64,000 nt of DNA from Alphaproteobacteria bacterium (GCA_020848095.1 JADLAT010000004.1:58043-122042); one strand, 5' to 3'; counted from the first letter of the stretch, positions 53,931-63,832 are shown. A program made the numbers and translations. The notes: a model not told the origin generated them from the sequence alone.

Positions 53931-56462
53931 CTATCCACTCTTTTTCTTCTTCGCGGCAGGTTTCTTTCCGGCGGCTTTTTTCGGTGGCGGCCTTCTTTTG
54001 CCGCCGCCCGCTGCAATTTTTGCGGCTTTCTGCGCGATTAAATCCACGGCCCGGTTCATGCCGATGCTCATCACATCATCCGCCTTGGGGATAGAGGTGT
54101 AAACACCGTTATGAAGCAGGAACGGCCCAAAGCGGCCTATCCCCGCCCGAATCGGCTTGCCTGTTTCCGGGTGGACACCCACATCGCGGGGCAGGGCAAG
54201 CAATTCCAGCGCGGTTTCCAGCGTCACATCATCCGCCGCAACGCCATTGGGCAATCCCTGGCGTTTTGGGCCGGGTTTTGCTGGTTTTTTGGGCTTTGGC
54301 GGGGCCTTTGCGCCCTCTTTTTTGGCAATCTTTTTTGCCGCTTCCCATTCCTTGATGGCGCTTTCATATTCGGCCAGAACGGCAGGATCAATCTCCACGC
54401 CCTCCGGCGGCGCGTCAATCTGGACATAGGGGCCATACGGCCCACGGCGCAAGGATACGGTACGACCCGTGCCGGGGTCGCTTCCCAAAATCTTGGGTTC
54501 ATTGGCCAGTGCGGCTTTATCACCATCGGCATCGTCATCGCTGGAAAGTTCCAGCGGGCGGGTAAACTTGCATTCGGGATAATTCGAACAACCGATAAAC
54601 GCACCGAATTTTCCAAGCTTTAAACCCAAACGCCCATCAGCACAGGCCTTGCACTGGCGCGGATTGGGGTTTTCGGTCGAGGGCTGGAAGAAATGCGGGC
54701 CAAGCTCCTCATCCAGATGGTTAATAACATCGGTAATGGTCAGTCCCTTGGCCTCATCCACCGCACCTTTGAAATCCACCCAGAACAGACGTAAGGATTC
54801 CTTCCACGCCATATGCCCGCCGGCAATGGCATCCAGCTCTTCCTCAAGATTGGCGGTAAAGTCATAATCAACATATTTGGCAAAGAAATTGGTCAGGAAA
54901 GTCGTCACAACGCGGCCCCGGTCTTCGGGAATAAAGCGTTTTTTATCCATCGTGACGTAGTTACGGTCCCGCAACACCTGAAGGATAGAGGCGTAGGTGG
55001 AGGGGCGGCCAATCCCCAGCTCCTCCAGCCGCTTAACCAGCGTGGCTTCGGAGTAACGCGGCGGTGGCTGCGTGAAATGCTGATCCGGAGTGGTTTCAAT
55101 CAGCTTGGATTTTTCGCCCTCTTTCATGGGGGGCAGGCGGGCATCGCGCTCATCGGCCTGCGGGCTCTCATCCTCATCCTTGTCGTTTTCCTGATACAGC
55201 GTCAAAAAGCCGTTGAAAATCACGACTGAGCCATTCGACCGCAGGATAATATCATCCGTCCCATAGTAAATATCGACACTCATTTGGTCCATCACCGCGT
55301 TTTCCATTTGCGAGGCAATGGTGCGTTTCCAGATCAGCTCATAAAGACGGCGCTGGCTTTCTTCCGTAGGTGCGCCCGCGCGGCCCGGCAGCTTGGAAAG
55401 ATCGGTGGGGCGTATGGCCTCGTGCGCTTCCTGCGCGTTTTTGGCTTTGGATTTATACAAACGCGGCGCATCGGGCACGTATTTGTCACCATATTCCTTT
55501 TTAATCACGCTGCGGGCCTGTGTCACGGCTTCTTGTGAGAGCGTGGTGCCGTCGGTACGCATATAGGTGATAAACCCGGCCTCATACAACCCTTGCGCAA
55601 TCCGCATAGTGTTGGCTGCGGAAAATCCCAGCTTGCGCGCGGCTTCCATCTGGAGCGAGGAGGTAATAAAGGGCGGCGCGGGGTTGCGGCGGACCTGCTT
55701 CTTCTCGATCTTTTGTACCGAGAGCGCTTTGTTTTTAATGCGCTCGACAATCTTGTGAGCATCCTCGCCGTTTCGGATATCCAGCTTGTCCAGCTTGTTC
55801 CCGGCCAGATGTGTGAGGCGGGCGGTAAAAGGCGCGCCATCTTGAGTATGCAAACGGGCCTCGATGCTCCAGTATTCCTGCGCTTTAAAAATCTCGATTT
55901 CAAATTCACGCTCGCAAATCAGGCGCAAGGCAACAGATTGCACGCGCCCGGCAGATTTCGATCCGGGCAGCTTGCGCCAAAGCACTGGTGAGAGGTTAAA
56001 ACCCACCAGATAATCCAGAGCCCGGCGTGCCAGATAGGCATCAATCAAGGGGCGGTCAAGATCTCTGGCATTTTTGAAGGCCTCTTGCACGGCTGTTTTG
56101 GTGATTTCATTAAAGGTGACACGGCGCACTTCCCGTCCGTCCAGAAGTCCGGCCTCCTGCAAAATTTCCCGCACATGCCAGGCAATGGCTTCTCCCTCGC
56201 GGTCGGGGTCGGGCGCCAGCCAGAGTGTTTTTGCTTTTTTGGCGGCGGTCTTGATATCGCGGATATTCTTCTCCGCCCGCTCTCCCGGTTGCCATTTCAT
56301 GGCAAAATCATCATCAGGTAGAACTGAGCCGTCCTTATTCACCAAATCGCGAACATGGCCGTAGGAGGCCATAACCTCAAAATCGGGCCCCAGATATTTC
56401 CCGATGGTCTTGGCCTTGGCGGGCGATTCCACAATAACAAGATTAGCGGCGCTCAAATTCAA
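53931..56462 (-). CDS. topA: DNA topoisomerase I
   Basis: Relaxes negative supercoils. The 843 residues have the TOPRIM domain (LVIVESPAKAKTIGKYLG at the start, APDPDREGEAIAWH at 83-97), active-site Tyr300 in FITYMRTDGTTLS, and one C4 zinc ribbon (CKACADGRLG ... CSNYPEC, near 615-650). Further C-terminal repeats (GPYGPYVQI, GRFGPFLLHNG) and a Lys/Pro-rich tail follow. It lies 9 bases after dprA, in one transcript. Confidence 0.97.
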   Translation of the reverse strand: MNLSAANLVIVESPAKAKTIGKYLGPDFEVMASYGHVRDLVNKDGSVLPDDDFAMKWQPGERAEKNIRDIKTAAKKAKTLWLAPDPDREGEAIAWHVREILQEAGLLDGREVRRVTFNEITKTAVQEAFKNARDLDRPLIDAYLARRALDYLVGFNLSPVLWRKLPGSKSAGRVQSVALRLICEREFEIEIFKAQEYWSIEARLHTQDGAPFTARLTHLAGNKLDKLDIRNGEDAHKIVERIKNKALSVQKIEKKQVRRNPAPPFITSSLQMEAARKLGFSAANTMRIAQGLYEAGFITYMRTDGTTLSQEAVTQARSVIKKEYGDKYVPDAPRLYKSKAKNAQEAHEAIRPTDLSKLPGRAGAPTEESQRRLYELIWKRTIASQMENAVMDQMSVDIYYGTDDIILRSNGSVVIFNGFLTLYQENDKDEDESPQADERDARLPPMKEGEKSKLIETTPDQHFTQPPPRYSEATLVKRLEELGIGRPSTYASILQVLRDRNYVTMDKKRFIPEDRGRVVTTFLTNFFAKYVDYDFTANLEEELDAIAGGHMAWKESLRLFWVDFKGAVDEAKGLTITDVINHLDEELGPHFFQPSTENPNPRQCKACADGRLGLKLGKFGAFIGCSNYPECKFTRPLELSSDDDADGDKAALANEPKILGSDPGTGRTVSLRRGPYGPYVQIDAPPEGVEIDPAVLAEYESAIKEWEAAKKIAKKEGAKAPPKPKKPAKPGPKRQGLPNGVAADDVTLETALELLALPRDVGVHPETGKPIRAGIGRFGPFLLHNGVYTSIPKADDVMSIGMNRAVDLIAQKAAKIAAGGGKRRPPPKKAAGKKPAAKKKKSG

Positions 56463-56471
56463 AAAATCCTT

Positions 56472-57626
56472 TTAATTCAATAAGCTTACGCGGTTTCCGG
56501 GGAGGCGTCTCACCCGCCCCGCCAGTTCAAGCTCCAGCAAAACCGTCTGAAGTACCGGGATAGTCACATGACAGCTTCGAAGCAGTTCGTCAATACTTAT
56601 AGGTGTATGGGACAGATTGGCCAGTACGTCCTCTTGCAGGGCGGGCGTATATTCCGTAAATTCTTCAGCATCCAGCAGAAACGGCGCAGTGCTGATTAAA
56701 GGCTCTCGCAGAGATTTACCGGAAAAGTCCATAATGGTTTCCAAAACATCCTCCGCATTGCGAATAAGCATAGCCCCTTCGCGGATTAAATGATTGGGCC
56801 CGTCCGCTCTGGGGTCAAGGGGCGATCCCGGAACGGCCATAACATCACGGCCTTGCTCTCCGGCCAGTCTGGCAGTGATGAGCGAGCCGGAACGCATCGT
56901 CGCTTCCACAACAACGCAGGCCTTTGAGAGGCCGGAGACAATGCGGTTACGGCGCGGAAAACTTTGCGCAAATGGTTTTTGCCCCAGCGCACTCTCCGCC
57001 ACAATCAGGCCGCGCTCCTTTATGGCCTCATAAAGTTTTGTGTTTTCTTCCGGATAAATAACATCAATCCCGCCCGCCACCACAGCGATCGTTCCGCTCT
57101 CCAGCGCACCGGTATGCGCGGCGGTGTCGATCCCCCGCGCCAGACCCGATACAATAATCTGTCCCTGCTGGCCCAGCGATTGCGCAAGCCGTTCGGCAAG
57201 CTTTTTGCCATTTAGAGAAGCGTTGCGGGCGCCCACCATGGCAATACAGGAGGCATTGAGCAAATCCGTCCGTCCAATAACGGAAATGACCGGTGGTGCG
57301 TCATCAATAGCCCCCAGCGCCAGCGGGTAATCCGCGCAGGCGGCGGTAATAATGTCCCCGCCCAGCTTCCGTAGCGTTTCATATTCCTTTTCCGCTTCAC
57401 CGGGAGGCGGGGGCGTAAGCGGTTTTGCCCGCCCGCCGCGCCGGGATAAATCCGGAAGCATTTCCAGCGCTCTGGTGGCACTGCCTGTTCTTTCGATCAA
57501 ACGGTAAAAGGTAATCGGGCCGATATTCTCCGTGCGCGACAGGCGCAGCCAACTCAGTCTTTCTGCCTCAGGCAGGGGGTGAAGCGGTGTTTGCGCTTGC
57601 GATCTCAGACCTGCGTTGTGCTGCAT
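56472..57626 (-). CDS. dprA: DNA-processing protein DprA
   Basis: Binds incoming single-stranded DNA and loads RecA during natural transformation. The 384 residues show a short helical N-terminus, a Rossmann-type core with MVGARNASLNGKKLAERLAQ, IVSGLARGIDTAAHTGAL, AVVAGGIDVIYPEEN and SFPRRNRIVSGLSKACVVVE, and a C-terminal winged helix (about 320-384). It starts directly after the plsY stop (TAAATG), so the two are coupled. No other competence genes lie here. Confidence 0.95.
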   Translation of the reverse strand: MQHNAGLRSQAQTPLHPLPEAERLSWLRLSRTENIGPITFYRLIERTGSATRALEMLPDLSRRGGRAKPLTPPPPGEAEKEYETLRKLGGDIITAACADYPLALGAIDDAPPVISVIGRTDLLNASCIAMVGARNASLNGKKLAERLAQSLGQQGQIIVSGLARGIDTAAHTGALESGTIAVVAGGIDVIYPEENTKLYEAIKERGLIVAESALGQKPFAQSFPRRNRIVSGLSKACVVVEATMRSGSLITARLAGEQGRDVMAVPGSPLDPRADGPNHLIREGAMLIRNAEDVLETIMDFSGKSLREPLISTAPFLLDAEEFTEYTPALQEDVLANLSHTPISIDELLRSCHVTIPVLQTVLLELELAGRVRRLPGNRVSLLN

Positions 57627-58259
57627 TTATTCCTCTTTTTTCTTTCCAAATTTTGGTTCTTCCCCTTTGAGCAGACGCCGGATGTTGTCTTTGTGTCGCC
57701 ACAAAATCAGGAGCGCAATCAAAAAAACAATCAGGGCGGGGCCGTTTCCGTACGCTATAAGAGTCATGAAAGGCGCAAAAATCGTGGCCATTAATGCGGA
57801 GGCGGATGAAATGCGCGTGGCCAAAAATACAGCCAGCCAGACCGCGCACGCCACCAGCCCCACAATCGGGACGGCGGAGAGTAAAACACCAATGGCCGTA
57901 GAAACACCCTTACCCCCTTTGAACTTTAGCCAGATCGGAAAACAATGCCCAAGGATGGCAAAAAGCCCTATGCACAAAACTTCTGTGGTGTGAATGCGGG
58001 AGTCTTCTCCCGCCGGAGCAAATAAATGGAGCAGGGCAACCCATAGAAAAACGGCAAACGCGCCTTTCGCACCATCCAGAATCAAAGTCAGCAGAGCCAG
58101 AGACTTATTACCCGTCCGCAGCACGTTGGTCGCGCCGATATTGCCGGAGCCGATCTCCCGGATATCCCGGCGCAAAACCCCCTTTGTCAGGAGAAGGCCA
58201 AAGGGAATGGAGCCGATAAAATAAGCGGCAATCACAAAAAGGATCAGGGGCGCGCTCAT
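57627..58259 (-). CDS. plsY: Acyl-phosphate glycerol-3-phosphate acyltransferase PlsY
   Basis: First acylation of glycerol-3-phosphate in phospholipid synthesis, using acyl phosphate from PlsX. The 210 residues have five to seven membrane helices and the family motifs FIGSIPFGLLLTKG, IREIGSGNIGATNVLRTGNK and LKFKGGKGVSTAIGVLLS. Next to pyrB, with 28 bases between. In many Alphaproteobacteria pyrC lies between pyrB and plsY; here it does not. Confidence 0.95.
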   Translation of the reverse strand: MSAPLILFVIAAYFIGSIPFGLLLTKGVLRRDIREIGSGNIGATNVLRTGNKSLALLTLILDGAKGAFAVFLWVALLHLFAPAGEDSRIHTTEVLCIGLFAILGHCFPIWLKFKGGKGVSTAIGVLLSAVPIVGLVACAVWLAVFLATRISSASALMATIFAPFMTLIAYGNGPALIVFLIALLILWRHKDNIRRLLKGEEPKFGKKKEE

Positions 58260-58287
58260 ATCGCCTCCACGCTTTCGCGTTTAAAAA

Positions 58288-59202
58288 TCATGCCGCCTTG
58301 CCTGTCATTAATATATCCAGAACCGCCATTCTCGTTGGAATGCCATTGGCCACCTGTTTCAGGATAAGGCTGCGCCGTGGGTCTTCCGCCACCTCATCTT
58401 CCATCTGCACACCGCGCACCAGCGGGCCGGGATCCATCACCATGGCTTTGGGCGCGAGCCTGTCCAGCAAAGAGGTCGTCAGGCCAAATTCACGGAAATA
58501 TTCCCCGTCCGAGGAAATCAGCGCGCGATCCATCCGCTCTTTTTGTAAACGCAAAGTCATAACGACATCTGAATGCGGTAATCCCTCCTCCAGCGTGTTA
58601 AAGGCCTCCACCCCTTCGGGTCGTTTTTCAGGCATTAAAATAGCCGGGGCGATAATGCGCAGTTTGGCGCCCATTTTCCTCAAAAGTTCAATATTCGAAG
58701 TGGCCACGCGGCTATGGGCAATATCACCGATAAGGGTAACGCATAACCCTTCGATCTTTCCAAAATGCTGGCGCAGGGTCAGGGCATCAAGCAAGGCCTG
58801 TGTCGGGTGCGCACGCCAGGAATCGCCGCCATTGATAATGGGACAGCCTGCCCGCCCGGCAACGAATTTTGGCGCGCCGTAATCGGCATGACGCATGACA
58901 ATCGCATCGGGGCGCATGGCACAAAGCGTATCAATAGTGTCTATAAAATTCTCACCCTTGGATAGAGAGCTTGTCTCCGGATTCCAGTTTACAACCTCTG
59001 CCCCCAGACGTTTGGCGGCAATCTCGAAAGAGGTCAGCGTGCGCGTGGAATGCTCAAAAAATAAATGAAGGATGACCCGGTCCGACAGCAGCGTCTTGTT
59101 CCATGATCCTTCAAAAAGCGCCTCGGTATAATAATGTGCCCGCTCAAGAAATCGCTCTATATCCTCGCGGGAAAGATCGTCAATACCCAGCAGATGTCTC
59201 AT
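58288..59202 (-). CDS. pyrB: Aspartate carbamoyltransferase, catalytic chain
   Basis: Condenses carbamoyl phosphate and aspartate in pyrimidine synthesis. The 304 residues have STRTLTSFE (52-60, phosphate loop), Lys82 in SLSKGENF, and HPTQALLDALT (132-142). The phosphate-loop residue usually Arg/Gln is Leu56 here, a minor variation. First gene of the pyrB-plsY-dprA-topA-rnr run. The 211 bases upstream show no gene. Confidence 0.96.
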   Translation of the reverse strand: MRHLLGIDDLSREDIERFLERAHYYTEALFEGSWNKTLLSDRVILHLFFEHSTRTLTSFEIAAKRLGAEVVNWNPETSSLSKGENFIDTIDTLCAMRPDAIVMRHADYGAPKFVAGRAGCPIINGGDSWRAHPTQALLDALTLRQHFGKIEGLCVTLIGDIAHSRVATSNIELLRKMGAKLRIIAPAILMPEKRPEGVEAFNTLEEGLPHSDVVMTLRLQKERMDRALISSDGEYFREFGLTTSLLDRLAPKAMVMDPGPLVRGVQMEDEVAEDPRRSLILKQVANGIPTRMAVLDILMTGKAA

Positions 59203-59413
59203 GCTCTAATCTTCTTTCGTGTTTTTCGGCCTGATCTGGAGCGGTGCTTAACCACAATAGAGGTCGAGATTCTCCCTTCAGATTAAGACATGTTACAGTT
59301 TAAGGAGGGCTATTCGTAGGGTTTTTTTAATTTTATCACGGGCTAATACGAACCGTTTCTGAAAGAACGAAGCGAAAAAGAAACCCAGGGCGGGGCCGAA
59401 GATTGAAGGCAAA

Positions 59414-60658
59414 TCAGGCCGAAATCTTTGCCGGGTCATTGATCTCGATAACGCAGGCCTCGGCCAGATCTCGTATATCCGTTTCACTCAATTTCAAAAT
59501 CTCACGCAGGACTTCGACGGTATGCTGCCCGCAAACAGGCGGTGGCAGATCATAGGATACGGGTGTCCCGGAAAGCTTGAGCGGACTGCCCACCAAAGAG
59601 AGAGGCTCCGGACTTAATGGATGATTCATCTGTATTTCCATTGCTCTTGCCTGAACCTGCTCCGAAGCAAAAACTTTATCCATCGTATTGATCGGTCCGG
59701 CGGGCACATCGGCTTCCCGGCAAAGCTCCAGCCAATGCGCGGCAGGATGCCGGGCCAAAACTCCGGCGATAAGCGTGCTTAAAACTTCCCGGTTTTTTAC
59801 GCGGTCCCGGTTATGCGCAAAGCGTGGATCACTCGCCCATTGCGGGTGTCCAGCCAGTGTACAGAATTTTGCAAATTGCGAATTATTACCTACGGCCAGA
59901 ATGAAATGTTCGTCCGCGGCCTCAAAAACCTGATACGGAACAATGGTGGCATGCGCATTGCCGATACGGGGCGCAGGCGTGCCGGAGGTCAGGTAATACT
60001 GCGCAAGATTGGTCATAGCCGCCAATGTACAATCCAGCAGGGCAACATCAACATGCTGCCCCAGACCGGAATGCGTGCGGGCCTGCAGGGCGGCTAAAAT
60101 ACCGATGGCGGCGTTTTGACCGGTTAGAATATCGCTCATGGCCACGCCGGATTTCATAGGCTCTGCTCCCGGCGCACCGGTATGGGCCATAAGGCCGCTG
60201 GCGCCCTGAGCCAGAAAATCATAGCCCGGCTCTGCCGCCAGAGGGCCGGTTTGCCCAAAACCCGTGATGGAGCAGTAAATAAGGGCTGGATAACGCTCTT
60301 TCAGCTGCTCATAAGCCAGACCGTATTTTTTAAGGCCTCCCGTCTTGAAGTTTTCAATCAGGATATCAGTGCGCTCCAAAAGGCCATGGATGAGCGCCTG
60401 CCCGCGTTCATCGGCAATATCTATGGCTGCTGATTTCTTGTTACGGTTACAGGAAAGGTAATACGCGCTCTCGCCCGTCTCTTGCCCGGATTTATCGCTC
60501 AGGTATGGCGGCCCCCATTGGCGCGTATCATCGCCCTGTCCGGGGCGCTCTATCTTTATAATCTCCGCGCCCATATCGCCCAGCATTTGCGTGCAATAAG
60601 GCCCGGCCAAAACGCGGGAGAGATCAAGAACGCGGATATCTTTAAGGGCTTGTTCCAT
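59414..60658 (-). CDS. Family III CoA-transferase (CaiB/BaiF type)
   Basis: Moves CoA between carboxylic acids. The 414 residues start with IRVLDLSRVLAGPYCTQML and GAEIIKIERPGQGDDTRQWG, contain SITGFGQTGPLAAEPGYDF and the probable nucleophile Asp176 in GVAMSDILTGQNA, and end within the family length. The substrate pair cannot be read from sequence. The start overlaps the end of the prepilin peptidase gene as TAATG, so the two are translationally coupled although functionally unrelated. Confidence 0.9.
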   Translation of the reverse strand: MEQALKDIRVLDLSRVLAGPYCTQMLGDMGAEIIKIERPGQGDDTRQWGPPYLSDKSGQETGESAYYLSCNRNKKSAAIDIADERGQALIHGLLERTDILIENFKTGGLKKYGLAYEQLKERYPALIYCSITGFGQTGPLAAEPGYDFLAQGASGLMAHTGAPGAEPMKSGVAMSDILTGQNAAIGILAALQARTHSGLGQHVDVALLDCTLAAMTNLAQYYLTSGTPAPRIGNAHATIVPYQVFEAADEHFILAVGNNSQFAKFCTLAGHPQWASDPRFAHNRDRVKNREVLSTLIAGVLARHPAAHWLELCREADVPAGPINTMDKVFASEQVQARAMEIQMNHPLSPEPLSLVGSPLKLSGTPVSYDLPPPVCGQHTVEVLREILKLSETDIRDLAEACVIEINDPAKISA

Positions 60659-61185
60659 TAAAAGCCAAGATGCGGCAGATCTTTAAATTTTACAAGCGCA
60701 ACGATCAACAGCCCGGCTATAAAACCGGGGCCTGCGGGAATGGAAAATGTCGAAAGGGGTCCAAAGTCTTTTTTCGTGAGCCGGCTATGCCCGATCACAA
60801 TGCCGCCATGAAGCAATCCCGCGATGGCGCCGATGATCAAGGCGCTTAATATACCATCCGCACCGAGCCAGAGCCCGCCAGCTGCCATTAATTTAACATC
60901 ACCAAGGCCAAGCGTATCTTGTTTGTAGAAATAATTACCGGCAAATCGAATAAGATAGAGCAGCCCGCCCCCGGTCAACGCCCCCCAGAACATATCGGAG
61001 TAATTCGTATAGTAAAGCTGGCTGGCAGCATGAAAACCAAGGCCAAGAATAGCCAGACACAGCACAAGCCGGTTGGGCAGTAACCGGACCTTCAAGTCAA
61101 TAAGGCAAAGCGCCCCCAGAACGATCAGCGCCGCGGGCAGACAAAGCACACTGACGATATTTAAAATAATCGGAAGCAAGACCAT
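60658..61185 (-). CDS. Type IV prepilin peptidase (A24 family)
   Basis: A 175-residue inner-membrane aspartic peptidase with five to six helices. The catalytic aspartates are Asp30 (LIDLKVRLLPNRL) and Asp96 in the GxGD motif TLGLGDVKLMAAGG. The N-terminal methyltransferase-type domain of PilD is absent, so this is the short CpaA/TadV-like form that processes Flp-type pilins. No pilus genes lie in this window. Confidence 0.9.
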   Translation of the reverse strand: MVLLPIILNIVSVLCLPAALIVLGALCLIDLKVRLLPNRLVLCLAILGLGFHAASQLYYTNYSDMFWGALTGGGLLYLIRFAGNYFYKQDTLGLGDVKLMAAGGLWLGADGILSALIIGAIAGLLHGGIVIGHSRLTKKDFGPLSTFSIPAGPGFIAGLLIVALVKFKDLPHLGF

Positions 61186-61247
61186 CTTTCAAAAAACCGG
61201 CCCGGTGAGGAGCCAAGGCAAAGAACAGAGGCAAAGCTGCGGAACGC

Positions 61248-61907
61248 TTACTCTTTTCCGCCCTCGGACCCGAACAGAGCATCAATATCGCCCTGAGATG
61301 TAGCGTGGCTTTTTATGCCCTCGTGATTTTCCGCATCGACATCCAGATGAATGCCCATTTTATCAAGCGCGGTGCTAAGGCGATCTTCAATCATGCGGAT
61401 ATTCTCAAGGGCCTTGCGAATGCGCTGGCCGGTAATATCCTGAAAGGAACAGGCCATGAAAATTTCTTCCACGTCCTTGTTTATATCCTCAAGGGCCTGC
61501 AGACGGGAAACCTCGTCACCGCCGGATGTTTTGCTGTCATGCAGCCGTGTGGTGATCCGGTCTGCCGCATCCAAAATCTTGTTGGCGGCCTGCTCGGTCA
61601 TTTCCACCACGGCATCAAGCTCAACGCCGGTATTGGCCGCTGTGGAGCCTGTCCCGCTATAGGAGACGGCCTTTAGCACCTCAAGAATTTCGCCAAAACG
61701 CTTGGCTATGCCTTCTTCGGCCATGTCCACCTGTTGCGAGGTCGCGTTAATCTCCATGGAAATCTCATCAAAACGACGAGAGACAAACTGCTCGATCATG
61801 TTGAGCTGCGCGGCAACGCCGTTCACCGCGGAAAACAAAAGCTCCGGGTGGGGGGCATCATCTTTTTCATTTGCATTGTCTGTTGTCATTTGTGGGCGAA
61901 GTGTCAT
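61248..61907 (-). CDS. CheZ-like phosphatase
   Basis: A 219-residue helical protein. The segment MACSFQDITGQRIRKALENI contains the CheZ active-site pattern (Asp157 and Gln161, as in FQDLTGQ), which dephosphorylates CheY. The C-terminus SQGDIDALFG resembles the short CheY-docking end of CheZ and the FliM start. Helices 20-80 and 100-180 would form the long hairpin. Two starts (M1, M7) are possible. Together with the pilus peptidase nearby and DivK/PleD it points to motility control; no chemotaxis genes lie next to it. Confidence 0.85.
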   Translation of the reverse strand: MTLRPQMTTDNANEKDDAPHPELLFSAVNGVAAQLNMIEQFVSRRFDEISMEINATSQQVDMAEEGIAKRFGEILEVLKAVSYSGTGSTAANTGVELDAVVEMTEQAANKILDAADRITTRLHDSKTSGGDEVSRLQALEDINKDVEEIFMACSFQDITGQRIRKALENIRMIEDRLSTALDKMGIHLDVDAENHEGIKSHATSQGDIDALFGSEGGKE

Positions 61908-62026
61908 GTTGAACCTTTTTATGATTTTACGGCCTCAGGTCAGTATAGCAATAAAATTATTAACAAAAATTGAGTTTTTCAAAAGATTTAGTGCAAGGCA
62001 GCAAAAAATGGCGTTTTTTGTTAAAT

Positions 62027-63214
62027 TTACGGCTTATCCGTGGGCGGTAAATCCGCAGGAGGCGCGCTTGAGGTCGCTCTCTGCGCGGTGTCTTCTGTAT
62101 TTTGTGCGGGTTTATGGGCAATTTCGTTATGTGCGGGCGGCTTCACCAACTCTCTCACGGGCGTATCTACGGAAGTTTCTGCGCGGTTCTGTGTGGCATA
62201 AAGATCAAATATATCAACGATCTGAAATATTTGTTCCACCTCCCGGCGGCAACGCATAATATGCGAATGTGTGGCAACTGGCATATGCATGTTGGATGGC
62301 TCGAACATATCTTCATCATAGGGAATGGTGAGGAATATATATTTTTTCTGAAAGAATACGGCTGTAATCGGCGCGCGGTCGAAAATATCGGCGGCCTCGC
62401 AAAGCTCCTTGATCAATTGCGCGCTGATCATCTGTTTTGCGCTCTCAGGTTTGTTGGACAGAATCTGAAAACGGGCCCATTCAGGGTTTTGCACGGGAAT
62501 CTCTACATGCTGGAGCTGTTTCCAGCGTGTGGAGCGCCATTTATTGCACATAACCGTATCGGCGGTCATAACAGTATGACCCTCTATCAGGTTTTCCGGA
62601 ATTTCAAGCAGCACAAAAATCCCGTCAAAGAGCGGCGGGGCGTTCTTTTTATCGCCATGCAGGCTGGCTTCGGAAAAAATGACCTTTACGCCTTTATAGT
62701 TTCCCGTGAAGCAATCTTCGGCATGATATGTTTTGTAATTGGGTAAAACGCCGGCCTTGCTGATGATTTTCGGATTAATGCCGCGTGTGGGGCTGAAATG
62801 AAATCCACCAAGGGCTTTTGCAAGATCGGGCAAAAATTCTTCTTTATAGGCCCGCCTGTATTCGGCAAAACCCCGCGTAGATAAAATATTAAGCGCCGCC
62901 GGAACAATAATGGCCAGCGCAATGGAGCCAATGGCGCGTAAAATATCGCCCTCAACCAGTAAAAACCAGCCAAAGCCCGATGCGCCAACGGTAAGAAAAA
63001 GCAGGCTGAGCGTAAGGACAATGTTACTGCGGCTGCGTTGCCGCTTCATGTGCGAAAGGCGGATAGCCTCGGCCCGCTTCAGCAGAGCGTCAATCTCTGC
63101 TGTGAAACGCTGGGGATCGGGGCGAATAATCTCCCGTAATCCTTCCTCGCTTGAATCGTCTAAGATGGCCTGTATTTGCGGATCGCTCATAATAAAATTA
63201 TTAAACACCGCCAT
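62027..63214 (-). CDS. DUF3137 membrane protein
   Basis: The ATG at 63214 gives 395 residues; a TTG upstream or an ATG at 63190 are alternatives and none has a clear ribosome site. Two membrane helices lie near residues 65-105 (NIVLTLSLLFLTVGASGFGW, AIGSIALAIIVPAALNIL), followed by a cytosolic DUF3137-like domain of about 250 residues with GFHFSPTRGINP, FTGNYKGVKVIFSEASLHG and RAPITAVFFQKKYIFLTIP. The last 55 residues are Pro/Ala/Thr-rich and likely disordered. Function unknown. Confidence 0.85.
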   Translation of the reverse strand: MAVFNNFIMSDPQIQAILDDSSEEGLREIIRPDPQRFTAEIDALLKRAEAIRLSHMKRQRSRSNIVLTLSLLFLTVGASGFGWFLLVEGDILRAIGSIALAIIVPAALNILSTRGFAEYRRAYKEEFLPDLAKALGGFHFSPTRGINPKIISKAGVLPNYKTYHAEDCFTGNYKGVKVIFSEASLHGDKKNAPPLFDGIFVLLEIPENLIEGHTVMTADTVMCNKWRSTRWKQLQHVEIPVQNPEWARFQILSNKPESAKQMISAQLIKELCEAADIFDRAPITAVFFQKKYIFLTIPYDEDMFEPSNMHMPVATHSHIMRCRREVEQIFQIVDIFDLYATQNRAETSVDTPVRELVKPPAHNEIAHKPAQNTEDTAQRATSSAPPADLPPTDKP

Positions 63215-63361
63215 GTGGGGTAAAGGCAAGCGGCTTTGTAGATCTGCATGATTTGTCAGGAGCGAAGGGTTTGGCGAAAGGGGTACGTATTACAAGCGCA
63301 ATCCAATTTTAAGGGTTGAAAAAAATGCTGGATTTTCACTGTATATAAGGAGCAAACAGCC

Positions 63362-63832
63362 ATGACAATCAGACATCTTCTAATCGCGGGGATCGGATTA
63401 TGCCCGTTTTTTATTGCCGCAAACGCACAGGCCGATTACGGCCCTTGCCGGGAGTATTCCAAAACAATCAGTATCGGCGGCCGCGTGCAGATCGGCTACG
63501 GACAGGCCTGCCGCCAGCCCGATGGTGCATGGGAGATCATAAGCATCTCTGGCGCGGAGGCGGCCCGCCCGGCCACGCGCGAATATATCCGCGATGATCT
63601 CTACGCTCTGGATGGGGGGCGGGTTGTCATCATTGATCGGCCTGCGCCTGTAGTATATCGCGAGCCGGTTTATTATTATGCACCGGCCCCGCGCGTATAT
63701 GCGCGCCCTGTTTATTATAGTTCGTTCTGGGGGCGTGATAAGAAGCATGATCATCATTATAAGCAGAAGAAGGATCGTCACGGGCACGGTAGTGATCGCA
63801 ATCGTGGACGTGGCCATCGCGATAGAGATTAA
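63362..63832 (+). CDS. Small exported protein of surface-antigen type
   Basis: A 156-residue product: signal peptide (HLLIAGIGLCPFFIAANAQA), then CREYSKTISIGGRVQIGYGQ and ACRQPDGAWEIIS, which resembles the domain of 17-kDa-type surface antigens (CREY..T..IGG...YGTACRQPDGSW). The two cysteines probably form a disulfide. The rest is Tyr/Pro-rich (YREPVYYYAPAPRVYARPVY) and ends in a His/Lys/Arg/Asp-rich tail. AAGGAG lies upstream of the ATG and a terminator follows. Confidence 0.8.
   Translation: MTIRHLLIAGIGLCPFFIAANAQADYGPCREYSKTISIGGRVQIGYGQACRQPDGAWEIISISGAEAARPATREYIRDDLYALDGGRVVIIDRPAPVVYREPVYYYAPAPRVYARPVYYSSFWGRDKKHDHHYKQKKDRHGHGSDRNRGRGHRDRD

Noticed and set aside
59293..59487. Minus-strand frame of 64 codons after the CoA-transferase
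   Set aside because: Overlaps the end of the CoA-transferase gene in another frame, basic and without ribosome site; the 211-base gap seems non-coding.
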